Assembly (NCBI GenBank): GCA_025464735.1
Contig: JAODMX010000210.1
Coordinates: 1 to 6,016, forward strand
Source of the DNA: Frondihabitans sp.
Lineage (GTDB): Bacteria > Actinomycetota > Actinomycetes > Actinomycetales > Microbacteriaceae
Length of the DNA stretch: 6,016 bases
Direction of reading: 5' to 3'
This document shows positions 1 through 5,681 of the stretch, piece after piece. Each line of letters starts with the position of its first letter. Positions within the stretch are counted from its first letter, which is position 1. The notes beneath the pieces are model-generated. The model was not told the DNA's origin, made no database searches, and saw nothing but the letters and a program-made list of their open reading frames with translations. The position numbers were made by a program, and so were the translations under genes.

Positions 1-149
1 CCGTGACCGACGGGGCCGACGAAGCCGTGATCCTGCGCTCGCTGGTCGATGCGGGCGTGGCCGTGCGCGGTTTCGAGACGAGCAAGCTGAGCCTCGACGA
101 CATCTTCCTGCGGGTCTACGGCGACGAGAATGTCCTGGAGGAGGTCTGA
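1..149 (+). CDS. ABC transporter ATP-binding protein, C-terminal fragment
   Basis: This is the last 48 codons of a gene that enters from the left edge; the frame begins at base 3 and ends with TGA at 147-149. The Walker A, signature and Walker B motifs lie outside the window. The visible tail (an Ala/Val-rich stretch, then a segment ending SLDDIFLRVYG) matches the C-terminal accessory region (DUF4162-like) found after the nucleotide-binding domain of NatA-type and drug-export ABC ATPases, where a 'SLEDIFL' motif near the end is typical. The permease gene starts one base after the stop codon, so this is almost certainly the ATPase that energises that permease at the cytoplasmic face of the membrane. 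Assignment rests on the tail motif plus context. The transported substrate is unknown. Confidence 0.85.
   Translation, partial: VTDGADEAVILRSLVDAGVAVRGFETSKLSLDDIFLRVYGDENVLEEV
137..145 (+). promoter_or_regulatory. Strong ribosome binding site that fixes the permease start
   Basis: The sequence GGAGGAGGT contains AGGAGG at 139-144, six bases before the ATG at 151. It lies inside the last codons of the upstream ATPase gene. It decides the start in favour of the ATG at 151 over the in-frame ATG at 130, which has no such site upstream and would add seven unlikely residues. Placing the site inside the ATPase coding region couples translation of the two transporter subunits. Confidence 0.85.
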
Positions 150-150
150 G

Positions 151-1404
151 ATGGCACGCCACAACCTCGGCACCGTCGTCGCGTTCGAGATCTCGCGCAC
201 GCTGACCAAACGCCGATTCTGGATCGCGACCCTCATCGTGCCGGTGATCATCGGCATCGTCGTGGGGCTCGTCGTCGCATCGAACAGCTCGACCGACAAC
301 AGCGTCTCGTCGCAGAAGAACGCCAAGCTCTCGTTCACGTACACCGATGCCAGCGGCATCGTCGACCCCGCGATCGCTTCGGCCGTCGGGGGCACGCCCG
401 CGAGCAGCGCGAGTGCGGCGATCAAGGCCGTGAAGAGCGGGAAGCAGGATGCGTTCTTCGCCTACCCCAAAGATCCCGCGAAGCAAGCGACCCTCGTCTA
501 CGGCGTCGACAAGGGCGTGTTCGACAACGGCACCTACTCCTCCGTGGCCACGCAGATCCTCAAGTCGAGCGCCGAGGCGAAGGTCGGCAACGCCGGGTTG
601 ACGTCGCTCGTGCAGGGAAACGTCACGGTCGACGCGACGACATATGGCACCGGCGGTCGCGTGTCGGGCGGCATTGGGAGCCTGATTCCACCCCTGCTCT
701 TCCTGGCGATCTTCTACGTGGTCATCCTGCTGCTCGGCAACCAGATGCTGACGTCGACGCTGGAGGAGAAGGAGAACCGAGTCACGGAGATGATCCTGAC
801 GACCCTCAACCCGACCAACCTCATCCTCGGCAAGGTGATCGCGCTCTTCGTGGTGGGTATCGTGCAGATGCTGGTCTTCGCCCTGCCGGTCGTGTTCGTC
901 TACCTGTTCTTCCGGTCGTCGCTGAATCTGCCGTCGCTCGATCTCGCGAACCTGCAGCTCGATCCGTTCCAGATGATCACGGGGGCTCTGCTGCTGATCG
1001 GCGGCTTCACGCTCTTCACGGGCACGCTCGTCGCCGTGGGCGCGATCATGCCGACGGCCAAGGAGGCCGGGCAGATCTTCGGGATCATGATGGCGCTGAT
1101 CTTCATCCCCTTCTACGCGGTGACGCTGATCGTCTCCGACCCGGGTGCGCTGATCGTGCAGGTGTTCACGTGGTTCCCGTACTCGGCGCCGGTGACGGCC
1201 ATGCTGCGGAACGGGTTCTCGTCGCTCTCGCCGGCGGAGGCCATCGGGGTGATCGTTGAGCAGTTCGTGCTCGGGTTCATCGTGCTGCGGCTGGCCGTGC
1301 GGCTGTTCCGGTACGGGTCGATCGAGTACTCCAAGAAGGTGTCGCTGCGGACGATCCTGCCCGCTCGCAGGCGCCCAAACCCCACCTCGGCCCCGCGCGC
1401 ATGA
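151..1404 (+). CDS. ABC-2 type (NatB-like) transporter permease
   Basis: A 417-residue integral membrane subunit of an ABC exporter, family ABC2_membrane_3. It begins with a short cytoplasmic segment and one transmembrane helix (about residues 23-44), followed by a large, mostly polar extracytoplasmic domain (about 45-175). A cluster of hydrophobic helices follows at about 178-199, 224-252, 275-298, 305-328, 332-352 and 363-386, with a basic C-terminal tail. The motif EEKENRVTEM (205-214), just after the second helix, is the characteristic cytoplasmic coupling segment of NatB-type permeases. Length and topology are normal for the family and no domain is missing. The partner ATPase ends at 149 and the DUF6314 gene starts within the stop codon, so the three are probably co-transcribed. 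Known relatives export sodium ions, antibiotics or peptides; nothing here identifies the substrate, so I give no gene symbol. Confidence 0.92.
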   Translation: MARHNLGTVVAFEISRTLTKRRFWIATLIVPVIIGIVVGLVVASNSSTDNSVSSQKNAKLSFTYTDASGIVDPAIASAVGGTPASSASAAIKAVKSGKQDAFFAYPKDPAKQATLVYGVDKGVFDNGTYSSVATQILKSSAEAKVGNAGLTSLVQGNVTVDATTYGTGGRVSGGIGSLIPPLLFLAIFYVVILLLGNQMLTSTLEEKENRVTEMILTTLNPTNLILGKVIALFVVGIVQMLVFALPVVFVYLFFRSSLNLPSLDLANLQLDPFQMITGALLLIGGFTLFTGTLVAVGAIMPTAKEAGQIFGIMMALIFIPFYAVTLIVSDPGALIVQVFTWFPYSAPVTAMLRNGFSSLSPAEAIGVIVEQFVLGFIVLRLAVRLFRYGSIEYSKKVSLRTILPARRRPNPTSAPRA

Positions 1405-1841
1405 CCCTGGAGCCGACCGATCTCCTCGGCCGCTGGACCCTCGACCGCACTATCTACGACCACCTCGAAGGCACCACGATCACCGTGACCGGCACGGCCG
1501 AGTTCGTCACCCCCGCCCCCGGGCGAATCGACTGGGTCGAGTCCGGTGTGCTGCACCTTCCTGCGGGTGACGTTCCGATCACGGCCACCCGGCATCTGCG
1601 CCAGGAGCCCGACGGCGCGTGGGCCACTGATTTCGCGGACGGGCGAGCGTTCCACGCCTGGGGCGTCGGGGTCGAGCTCGTGCACGAGTGCTCGCCCGAC
1701 ATGTACCGGGGGCGGCTGGAGCCTGAGTTGCCGGCCGCCGGGCGTTGCGACCGCCGCGACGCCTGGACGATGCAGTGGGCGGCAACCGGCCCGACCAAGG
1801 ACTACGTCATCGACAGCCGGTACAACCGCGCCGACGGGTGA
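1401..1841 (+). CDS. DUF6314 family protein
   Basis: A 146-residue soluble protein without signal peptide or membrane helix. I recognise the DUF6314 pattern: an N-terminal GRW (10-12) followed by an acidic/basic turn, GTAEF (31-35), a FADGRAFH block (78-85), then H95, C97, D100 and Y102, and a C-terminal GPTKDY (130-135) followed by SRY (139-141). Alternating hydrophobic and polar residues suggest a small beta-barrel, lipocalin-like fold; that is an inference. Family function is not established to my knowledge. The ATG overlaps the permease TGA by four bases (ATGA). No Shine-Dalgarno sequence stands before it, so it is probably translated by coupling to the permease. No other methionine occurs before residue 101, so the start is secure. 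The link to the transporter may be functional or only positional. Confidence 0.85.
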   Translation: MTLEPTDLLGRWTLDRTIYDHLEGTTITVTGTAEFVTPAPGRIDWVESGVLHLPAGDVPITATRHLRQEPDGAWATDFADGRAFHAWGVGVELVHECSPDMYRGRLEPELPAAGRCDRRDAWTMQWAATGPTKDYVIDSRYNRADG

Positions 1842-1915
1842 TGCCGACGGCCGCAGCGGGCTCCTTGCGTGCTGGTGGCCGTCCAGTCGAAGTGGCGGGG
1901 TGGGCACGCCGTCGA

Positions 1916-1991
1916 CAATTCAGGGCTGGGCGTGCAGGCCCGCCGCGAAGCCAGCGCGCCCAGGCACCGAATGCGCCCCAGCCCTGAATTG
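1916..1991. repeat. Long inverted repeat with perfect 15-bp arms
   Basis: CAATTCAGGGCTGGG at 1916-1930 is exactly complementary to 1977-1991, separated by 46 bases that are GC-rich and can extend the stem imperfectly (for example GCA at 1934-1936 with TGC at 1972-1974). No U-tract follows the right arm, so this is a poor intrinsic terminator. It lies between the DUF6314 and acetyltransferase genes and encodes nothing convincing. It could be a REP/MITE-like dispersed palindrome, a folded RNA element or a protein-binding site; the sequence alone does not decide. Confidence 0.75.
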
Positions 1992-2001
1992 CCCGCAGGG
2001 T

Positions 2002-2030
2002 CTGGCGGCGCCCGGGCCGCTGAGTAACGT
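2002..2030 (+). promoter_or_regulatory. Putative promoter for a leaderless acetyltransferase mRNA
   Basis: TAACGT at 2025-2030 fits the actinobacterial -10 pattern TAnnnT. Six bases (GGGGGC) separate it from the ATG at 2037, so the expected transcription start would fall on or next to the A of the start codon. A weak -35 candidate, CTGGCG at 2002-2007, lies 17 bases upstream. The run of Gs before the ATG is too close to act as a normal ribosome binding site, which fits leaderless translation. The evidence is the -10 match and spacing only. Confidence 0.45.
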
Positions 2031-2036
2031 GGGGGC

Positions 2037-2498
2037 ATGTTGCTCCGTCCGTACACCGCGCAGGATGCCGAGGCGACCCTCGAGGTCTTCCGGCGGGCGG
2101 TCCGTCTGACGGCGATCCACGACTACACGCTCGAGCAGATCGCCGCCTGGTCGAACAACGACATGGAACTCGCCGCCTGGCACGCGCGGCGCGCGGCGCG
2201 GCCGACCCTCGTGGCCGACATCGACGGCGTGGTCGGGTTCAGCGACGTCGACGACTCCGGTTACATCGACATGCTCTTCGTCGACCCCGATTTCGCGCGC
2301 CGCGGCGTGGCCTCAACGCTCCTCGCCCTGCTGACCGAGCAGGCGGCGACCGCGGGCGCGCTCGAGCTGACCGTTCACGCGAGTATTACGGCGCGACCTT
2401 TTTTCGAGAGTCATGGCTTCGAGGTCGTCGAGGAACGTCGGCCCGTGTTGCGGGGCGTCGAACTCACCAACTTCGCGATGCGGAGACGGCTGCACTAA
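2037..2498 (+). CDS. GNAT family N-acetyltransferase, YafP-like
   Basis: A 153-residue acetyl-CoA-dependent acyltransferase of the GNAT superfamily (PF00583/PF13673 type). The acetyl-CoA pyrophosphate-binding motif is seen in YIDMLFVDPDFARRGVAS (76-93), with the R-R-G-V-A loop at 88-92 opening the following helix. Downstream, LTVHASITARPFFESHGF (111-128) and the TNFAMR block (144-149) closely recall E. coli YafP as I remember it, including the spacing of these blocks and the total length of about 150 residues. In E. coli, yafP sits in the dinB SOS operon and has been linked to tolerance of nitroaromatic genotoxins; here there is no dinB neighbour, so that role should not be carried over. The substrate is unknown. 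The ATG at 2037 agrees with the family's N-terminus (an LRPYTAQD-type opening). The gene stands alone behind its own putative promoter and runs convergent with the dehydrogenase gene. Confidence 0.92.
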   Translation: MLLRPYTAQDAEATLEVFRRAVRLTAIHDYTLEQIAAWSNNDMELAAWHARRAARPTLVADIDGVVGFSDVDDSGYIDMLFVDPDFARRGVASTLLALLTEQAATAGALELTVHASITARPFFESHGFEVVEERRPVLRGVELTNFAMRRRLH

Positions 2499-2516
2499 CT
2501 CCCCGGGAGGGCCCGG

Positions 2517-3743
2517 CTAAACCGCCTTCTCCTGGATCCCCCACGGCGAGCCGTAGCCGGCGGGCGCCTCGGCCCCCAGCAGCGACAGGAACGGCCCGGC
2601 GGGGAACGCCTCCGGCCCTAGCACCCCGGCCCCCGACCACTCGCCGCTGGCGAGCAGCTCGAGTGCGATCACAGGGTTGATCGCGGTCTGCCAGACGACC
2701 GCCTGCGAGGAGTATTCGGCCATCGTCTGCTCGTTGTCGACCACGTGGTAGAGGTACGTCGACCGCGGCTGCCCGTCCTTGCCGAGGCCGGTGACCCAGA
2801 GTCCGGCGCAGGTTTTGCCGCTCATCTTGTCGCCGAGGGTCGCAGGATCCGGAAGGGCCGCAGCCACAACGTCCCGCGGCGACACCAGCTGCCCCTTCAC
2901 GGAGATCGGGGTGGTCGAGTCCAGACCGAGCATGTGCAGCGTCTTCAGCACGTCGATGAACTCCTGGCCGAGACCGTACTTGAACGTGACGCGCTTGGCC
3001 GAAGTCCAGCGCGGCATGAGCAGCACCTCCTCGTGCTCGACGTTGACACACTCGACCGGGCCGATGCCCTCGGGGAAGTCGAAGATCTCCGGCTCGGAGA
3101 ACGGGGGCGTCGTGTACCAGCCGCGACTCTCCTCGAAGATGACGGGCGGGTTGAGGCACTCCTCGATGGTCGTCCAGATCGAGAACGACGGGGCGAAGTC
3201 GTAGCCGGCCACCACGAGGTTCGCCCCGTCGCGAACGCCGAGCTCGTCGATCTCGCTGAAGAGCTCGTCCTCGGCGTAGCGGGCGAACACGTCGGAGAGT
3301 CCGGGTTCGACGCCGATGCCGACGAGCGCCAGCTGCCCCGCGGACTCCCAGGAGTCGGCGGCGGCGAACTGCTCGTCGCCGAGCTTGACGCCGGTCTCCC
3401 TGTGGGGTGCGGTGGGGTGGGGGTGCGACAGGCTCATCGCCATGTCGAGGTAGGTCGCACCTGCCTCGAAGCAACCCTCGAAGATCGGCATGACGAAACG
3501 GGGGTCGACGGCGTTCAGCACGTGCGTAATCTCGTGGGCACGAATCAGCGCGGCGACAGACGCCGACGACGACGCGTCGATCTGTGCAGCGACGAGGCGC
3601 GGATCGCCCACCGCCTCAACGAGGGCGGCTGGACGGGACGCGTCGTAGTCGGCGACGACGAGCGTGTCGAAGAAGTCGCGACGAACGGCGATGCGCACGG
3701 CGGCGGAGCCGACGCCACCGGCGCCGACGATGAGGATCTTCAT
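2517..3743 (-). CDS. Saccharopine dehydrogenase family oxidoreductase
   Basis: A 408-residue soluble dehydrogenase. The N-terminus is a Rossmann fold with GAGGVG at 7-12 (GxGxxG), and D32 closes the second beta strand (VVADYD, 29-34); an acidic residue there usually favours NAD+ over NADP+, which is an inference. Further family marks are AGATYLDMA (95-103) and GVEPGLSDVFARY (144-156), where the P-G pair opens the C-terminal substrate domain. Length fits the roughly 400-residue single-domain members such as saccharopine or carboxynorspermidine dehydrogenases. These catalyse reversible NAD(P)-linked formation or cleavage of a secondary amine between an amino acid or amine and a carbonyl compound. 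The actual substrate is unresolved; divergence from the named enzymes argues against copying either name. The start lies six bases after the permease stop with no clear Shine-Dalgarno sequence, so translation is probably coupled. The family also includes proteins of unknown activity. Confidence 0.88.
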   Translation of the reverse strand: MKILIVGAGGVGSAAVRIAVRRDFFDTLVVADYDASRPAALVEAVGDPRLVAAQIDASSSASVAALIRAHEITHVLNAVDPRFVMPIFEGCFEAGATYLDMAMSLSHPHPTAPHRETGVKLGDEQFAAADSWESAGQLALVGIGVEPGLSDVFARYAEDELFSEIDELGVRDGANLVVAGYDFAPSFSIWTTIEECLNPPVIFEESRGWYTTPPFSEPEIFDFPEGIGPVECVNVEHEEVLLMPRWTSAKRVTFKYGLGQEFIDVLKTLHMLGLDSTTPISVKGQLVSPRDVVAAALPDPATLGDKMSGKTCAGLWVTGLGKDGQPRSTYLYHVVDNEQTMAEYSSQAVVWQTAINPVIALELLASGEWSGAGVLGPEAFPAGPFLSLLGAEAPAGYGSPWGIQEKAV

Positions 3744-3749
3744 GACGGG

Positions 3750-5549
3750 CTACTTGCTTTCGTCGGGCGAGTCAGGTGTCGAGTCACGCGCAGAGTCGGC
3801 AGTGCGCGTCTCGGTCGTGTCCGGCTCCGGCCCCGTGTGCCGGTTTCCACGAATCCGTCGGCCGGTTTCGGCGTTGATGGCCACAGCCCCGGTCGGCAGG
3901 TTCGACAGGTCGGGCGAGACGACCGTCGGGAAGTACCCGGAGTCGGGCAGCCCGAAGTTCGCCTCCACGCCTGCACCCGGGGCGAGCACGAAGTCGTCCG
4001 AGCGCCTGGAAAGGGTCTGACCGCGGAAGAAGTCCGGCTTCATGATCCGCCAGATGATCATCAGGACGACGCCGATGAGCAGGCCGCCGACGCCGACGAC
4101 CGTCTCGGCACCGATCCCGAAGATCGTCACGTTCTTGCCGTTCGCATCCGTCAGCCAGTCGGGGGCAGAGAACGCGTAAACGCCGTAGACGAAGACGGCC
4201 AGCAGCATGATCCCACCGATGAGCGGGAAGATCGCGCGCATGATGAGGTTGCGGAAGCCGGTCACGAACGCGGTCTTGCGGTAGTACCAGACGCAGGCGA
4301 AGCCGGTCATGCCGTAGTAGAACGCGATCATGAGGCCGATCGAGCCGATCAGCGCGTTCAGCAGGTTGACGCTGATGGCCGTGAAGATCAGGTAGAACGC
4401 GGCCGAGACGACGCCCATACCGATGGTGGACCAGGTCGGCGTCAGGTACTTCGGGTGGATCCGAGCGAAGCGTTCGGGAATGGCCTTCCAGACCGCCATC
4501 GAGAGCGAGGTGCGCGCCGTCGGCAGGATCGTCGTCTGGGTCGAGGCCGAAGCGCTCGTGAGGATCGAGAACCCGAGAGCGGCCATCAGGATGCTCCCCA
4601 CGACTCCTCCGCCGAAGAGCGTCGGCCCGACGGCCGAGAACACATCGCCGGCGTTGTTCAGGTTCGCCAGGCCGATGCCCTTGTCGCCGACACCGGCGAA
4701 GGAAATGGTGGCGACGGCGACCAGTACGTAGGTCACGAGCAGCAGCAGGGTCGAGATGACGGCGGCGCGGCCCGGGGTCTTCTCGGGGTCCTTCGTCTCT
4801 TCGTTGATGGACACCGCGGTGTCCCAGCCCCAGTAGATGAAGATGGCGGTCAGCATGGCCGGGGCAATGGTGCCGAAGCTGAGCGTGAAGGGGTTGAGCC
4901 AGCTGAACGACGGGTGCAGCGAGTACGACTCGGCGTGACCGCCGTAGACCCTCACGAGCGCGAACACGGCGAAGAAGATGAGGATGATGACCTCGAAGGC
5001 CAAGAGGACGTACTGCAGTCGGGCGGAGATTTCGATGCCGCGGTAACAGATCCAGGTCATCAAGGCGATCCAGGCGAGACCGGCGATGGTCGTCGCCGTG
5101 GTGTTGCTGGAGAGGGCCGAGACCCCGGGGAGTCCGAAGCTGCCTACGAAGGTGAACGAATAGGATCCGGCGATCTGAGCGAGGTTCGCCATGACGATGA
5201 CGTCGGCGGCGATGATTCCCCAACCGCCCATCCAGCCCGTCATCGGGCCGAAGGCCCTCGAAGCCCAGGTGAAGGTGGTGCCGCAATCGGGCTCTGCCTT
5301 GTTGAGTTCCTGGTAGGCGACGGCGATGAGGTACATCGGGATGAAGGCCAGGAGGATGATGCCCGGGGCGTGGACGCCGGCGACGGTGGCGCCACCGACC
5401 ACGATGAAGCCGAGGCTGGCTGCGAGGCTGTAGGCCGGAGCGGTCGAGGCGATGCCGACGACGACGCTGGAGATCAGGCCGAGGGAGCCTCCCTTCAATC
5501 CTTTGGTGTCGACGGCTTGGGTAGAGGTCGTCTGTGTGGTTGCGGTCAT
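3750..5549 (-). CDS. APC superfamily amino acid/amine permease
   Basis: A secondary transporter in the cytoplasmic membrane, 599 residues from the chosen start, of the AA_permease_2 type. The first helix carries the broken G-I-A-S-T-A-P motif (32-38) that in APC carriers forms the amino-group and carboxylate binding turn. About twelve hydrophobic helices run from residue 22 to 501. The loop after helix 6 holds the conserved WGWD...NEETKDPEKTPGRA signature (240-262). The last 95 or so residues are hydrophilic and end in a Thr/Ser/Asp/Pro-rich tail. The ATG at 5549 sits six bases after GGAG (5559-5556); the ATG at 5552 is only three bases away and the GTG at 5564 lacks a site, so 5549 is preferred, though all three are possible. 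The dehydrogenase gene follows after six bases, suggesting that the permease supplies its substrate or precursor. Specificity (amino acid, polyamine or other amine) cannot be read from the sequence. Confidence 0.93.
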   Translation of the reverse strand: MTATTQTTSTQAVDTKGLKGGSLGLISSVVVGIASTAPAYSLAASLGFIVVGGATVAGVHAPGIILLAFIPMYLIAVAYQELNKAEPDCGTTFTWASRAFGPMTGWMGGWGIIAADVIVMANLAQIAGSYSFTFVGSFGLPGVSALSSNTTATTIAGLAWIALMTWICYRGIEISARLQYVLLAFEVIILIFFAVFALVRVYGGHAESYSLHPSFSWLNPFTLSFGTIAPAMLTAIFIYWGWDTAVSINEETKDPEKTPGRAAVISTLLLLVTYVLVAVATISFAGVGDKGIGLANLNNAGDVFSAVGPTLFGGGVVGSILMAALGFSILTSASASTQTTILPTARTSLSMAVWKAIPERFARIHPKYLTPTWSTIGMGVVSAAFYLIFTAISVNLLNALIGSIGLMIAFYYGMTGFACVWYYRKTAFVTGFRNLIMRAIFPLIGGIMLLAVFVYGVYAFSAPDWLTDANGKNVTIFGIGAETVVGVGGLLIGVVLMIIWRIMKPDFFRGQTLSRRSDDFVLAPGAGVEANFGLPDSGYFPTVVSPDLSNLPTGAVAINAETGRRIRGNRHTGPEPDTTETRTADSARDSTPDSPDESK

Positions 5550-5553
5550 CATG

Positions 5554-5681
5554 GACTCCGTCACAGTGCTCGGGAACGCGAGGGAAGCGCGATTGCCCTA
5601 CGAAAGCGGATGGTGCCAGACTCCGTCAATGCCGTCTCGTCCTGTCAGGCGCCTCCTTCTCACCGTTCCGGCAGAGGGCGC
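5554..5681 (-). promoter_or_regulatory. Upstream region of the permease with short repeats
   Basis: This gap between the monooxygenase stop and the permease start probably holds the permease promoter, but no convincing -35/-10 pair is visible. TTGACG on the minus strand (5629-5624) resembles a -35, with only TTTCGT (5605-5600) at an 18-base spacing. GACTCCGTCA occurs twice on the plus strand (5554-5563 and 5619-5628), and a near-tandem pair GGGAACGCGA/GGGAAGCGCGA fills 5572-5592. A GC hairpin (AGGCGCC at 5647-5653 with GGCGCCT at 5677-5683) overlaps the monooxygenase stop and could be a weak U-less terminator for it. All of these are low-confidence individually. Confidence 0.3.
5556..5559 (-). 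promoter_or_regulatory. Ribosome binding site for the APC permease
   Basis: GGAG on the minus strand lies three bases before the ATG at 5552 and six before the ATG at 5549. It falls inside the longer GTG-initiated reading (GTG at 5564), which argues that GTG is not the main start. No comparable purine-rich stretch precedes the GTG at a suitable distance. Confidence 0.55.

Noticed and set aside
130..150. Upstream ATG at 130 as the permease start
   Set aside because: It lies inside the ATPase gene, lacks a ribosome binding site and adds seven atypical residues, while the ATG at 151 has AGGAGG at ideal spacing.
1113..1907. Long minus-strand reading frame opposite the permease end and the DUF6314 gene
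   Set aside because: It is antisense to two well-supported genes; its translation is Arg/Pro/Gly-rich with no recognisable domain, as expected from GC-biased shadow frames.
1802..2056. Minus-strand small reading frame across the intergenic region
   Set aside because: It spans both sides of the inverted repeat and the acetyltransferase start, has no ribosome binding site at its start and resembles no family. Spacer DNA of this composition is often open by chance.
2381..2415. Locally AT-richer stretch in the acetyltransferase gene as a sign of foreign DNA
   Set aside because: It is short, includes the CCT TTT TTC codons of a conserved Pro-Phe-Phe motif, and the rest of the gene has normal GC-rich codon use.
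3402..3424. G-rich run (GGGG, GG, GGGG, GGGGG) as a possible G-quadruplex
   Set aside because: Only three runs reach three or more Gs, and the run is explained by His/Pro codons of the dehydrogenase around residues 106-114, a segment that looks like ordinary protein sequence of this family.
2464..3474. Long alternative minus-strand frame inside the dehydrogenase gene
   Set aside because: The translation is an Arg/Ala/Gly-rich low-complexity product, and the true frame has a Rossmann fold and family motifs.
3784..5286. 500-codon alternative minus-strand frame inside the permease gene
   Set aside because: It is dominated by Arg, His, Asp and Leu with no domain; it is a frame-shifted shadow of the membrane protein gene in GC-rich DNA.
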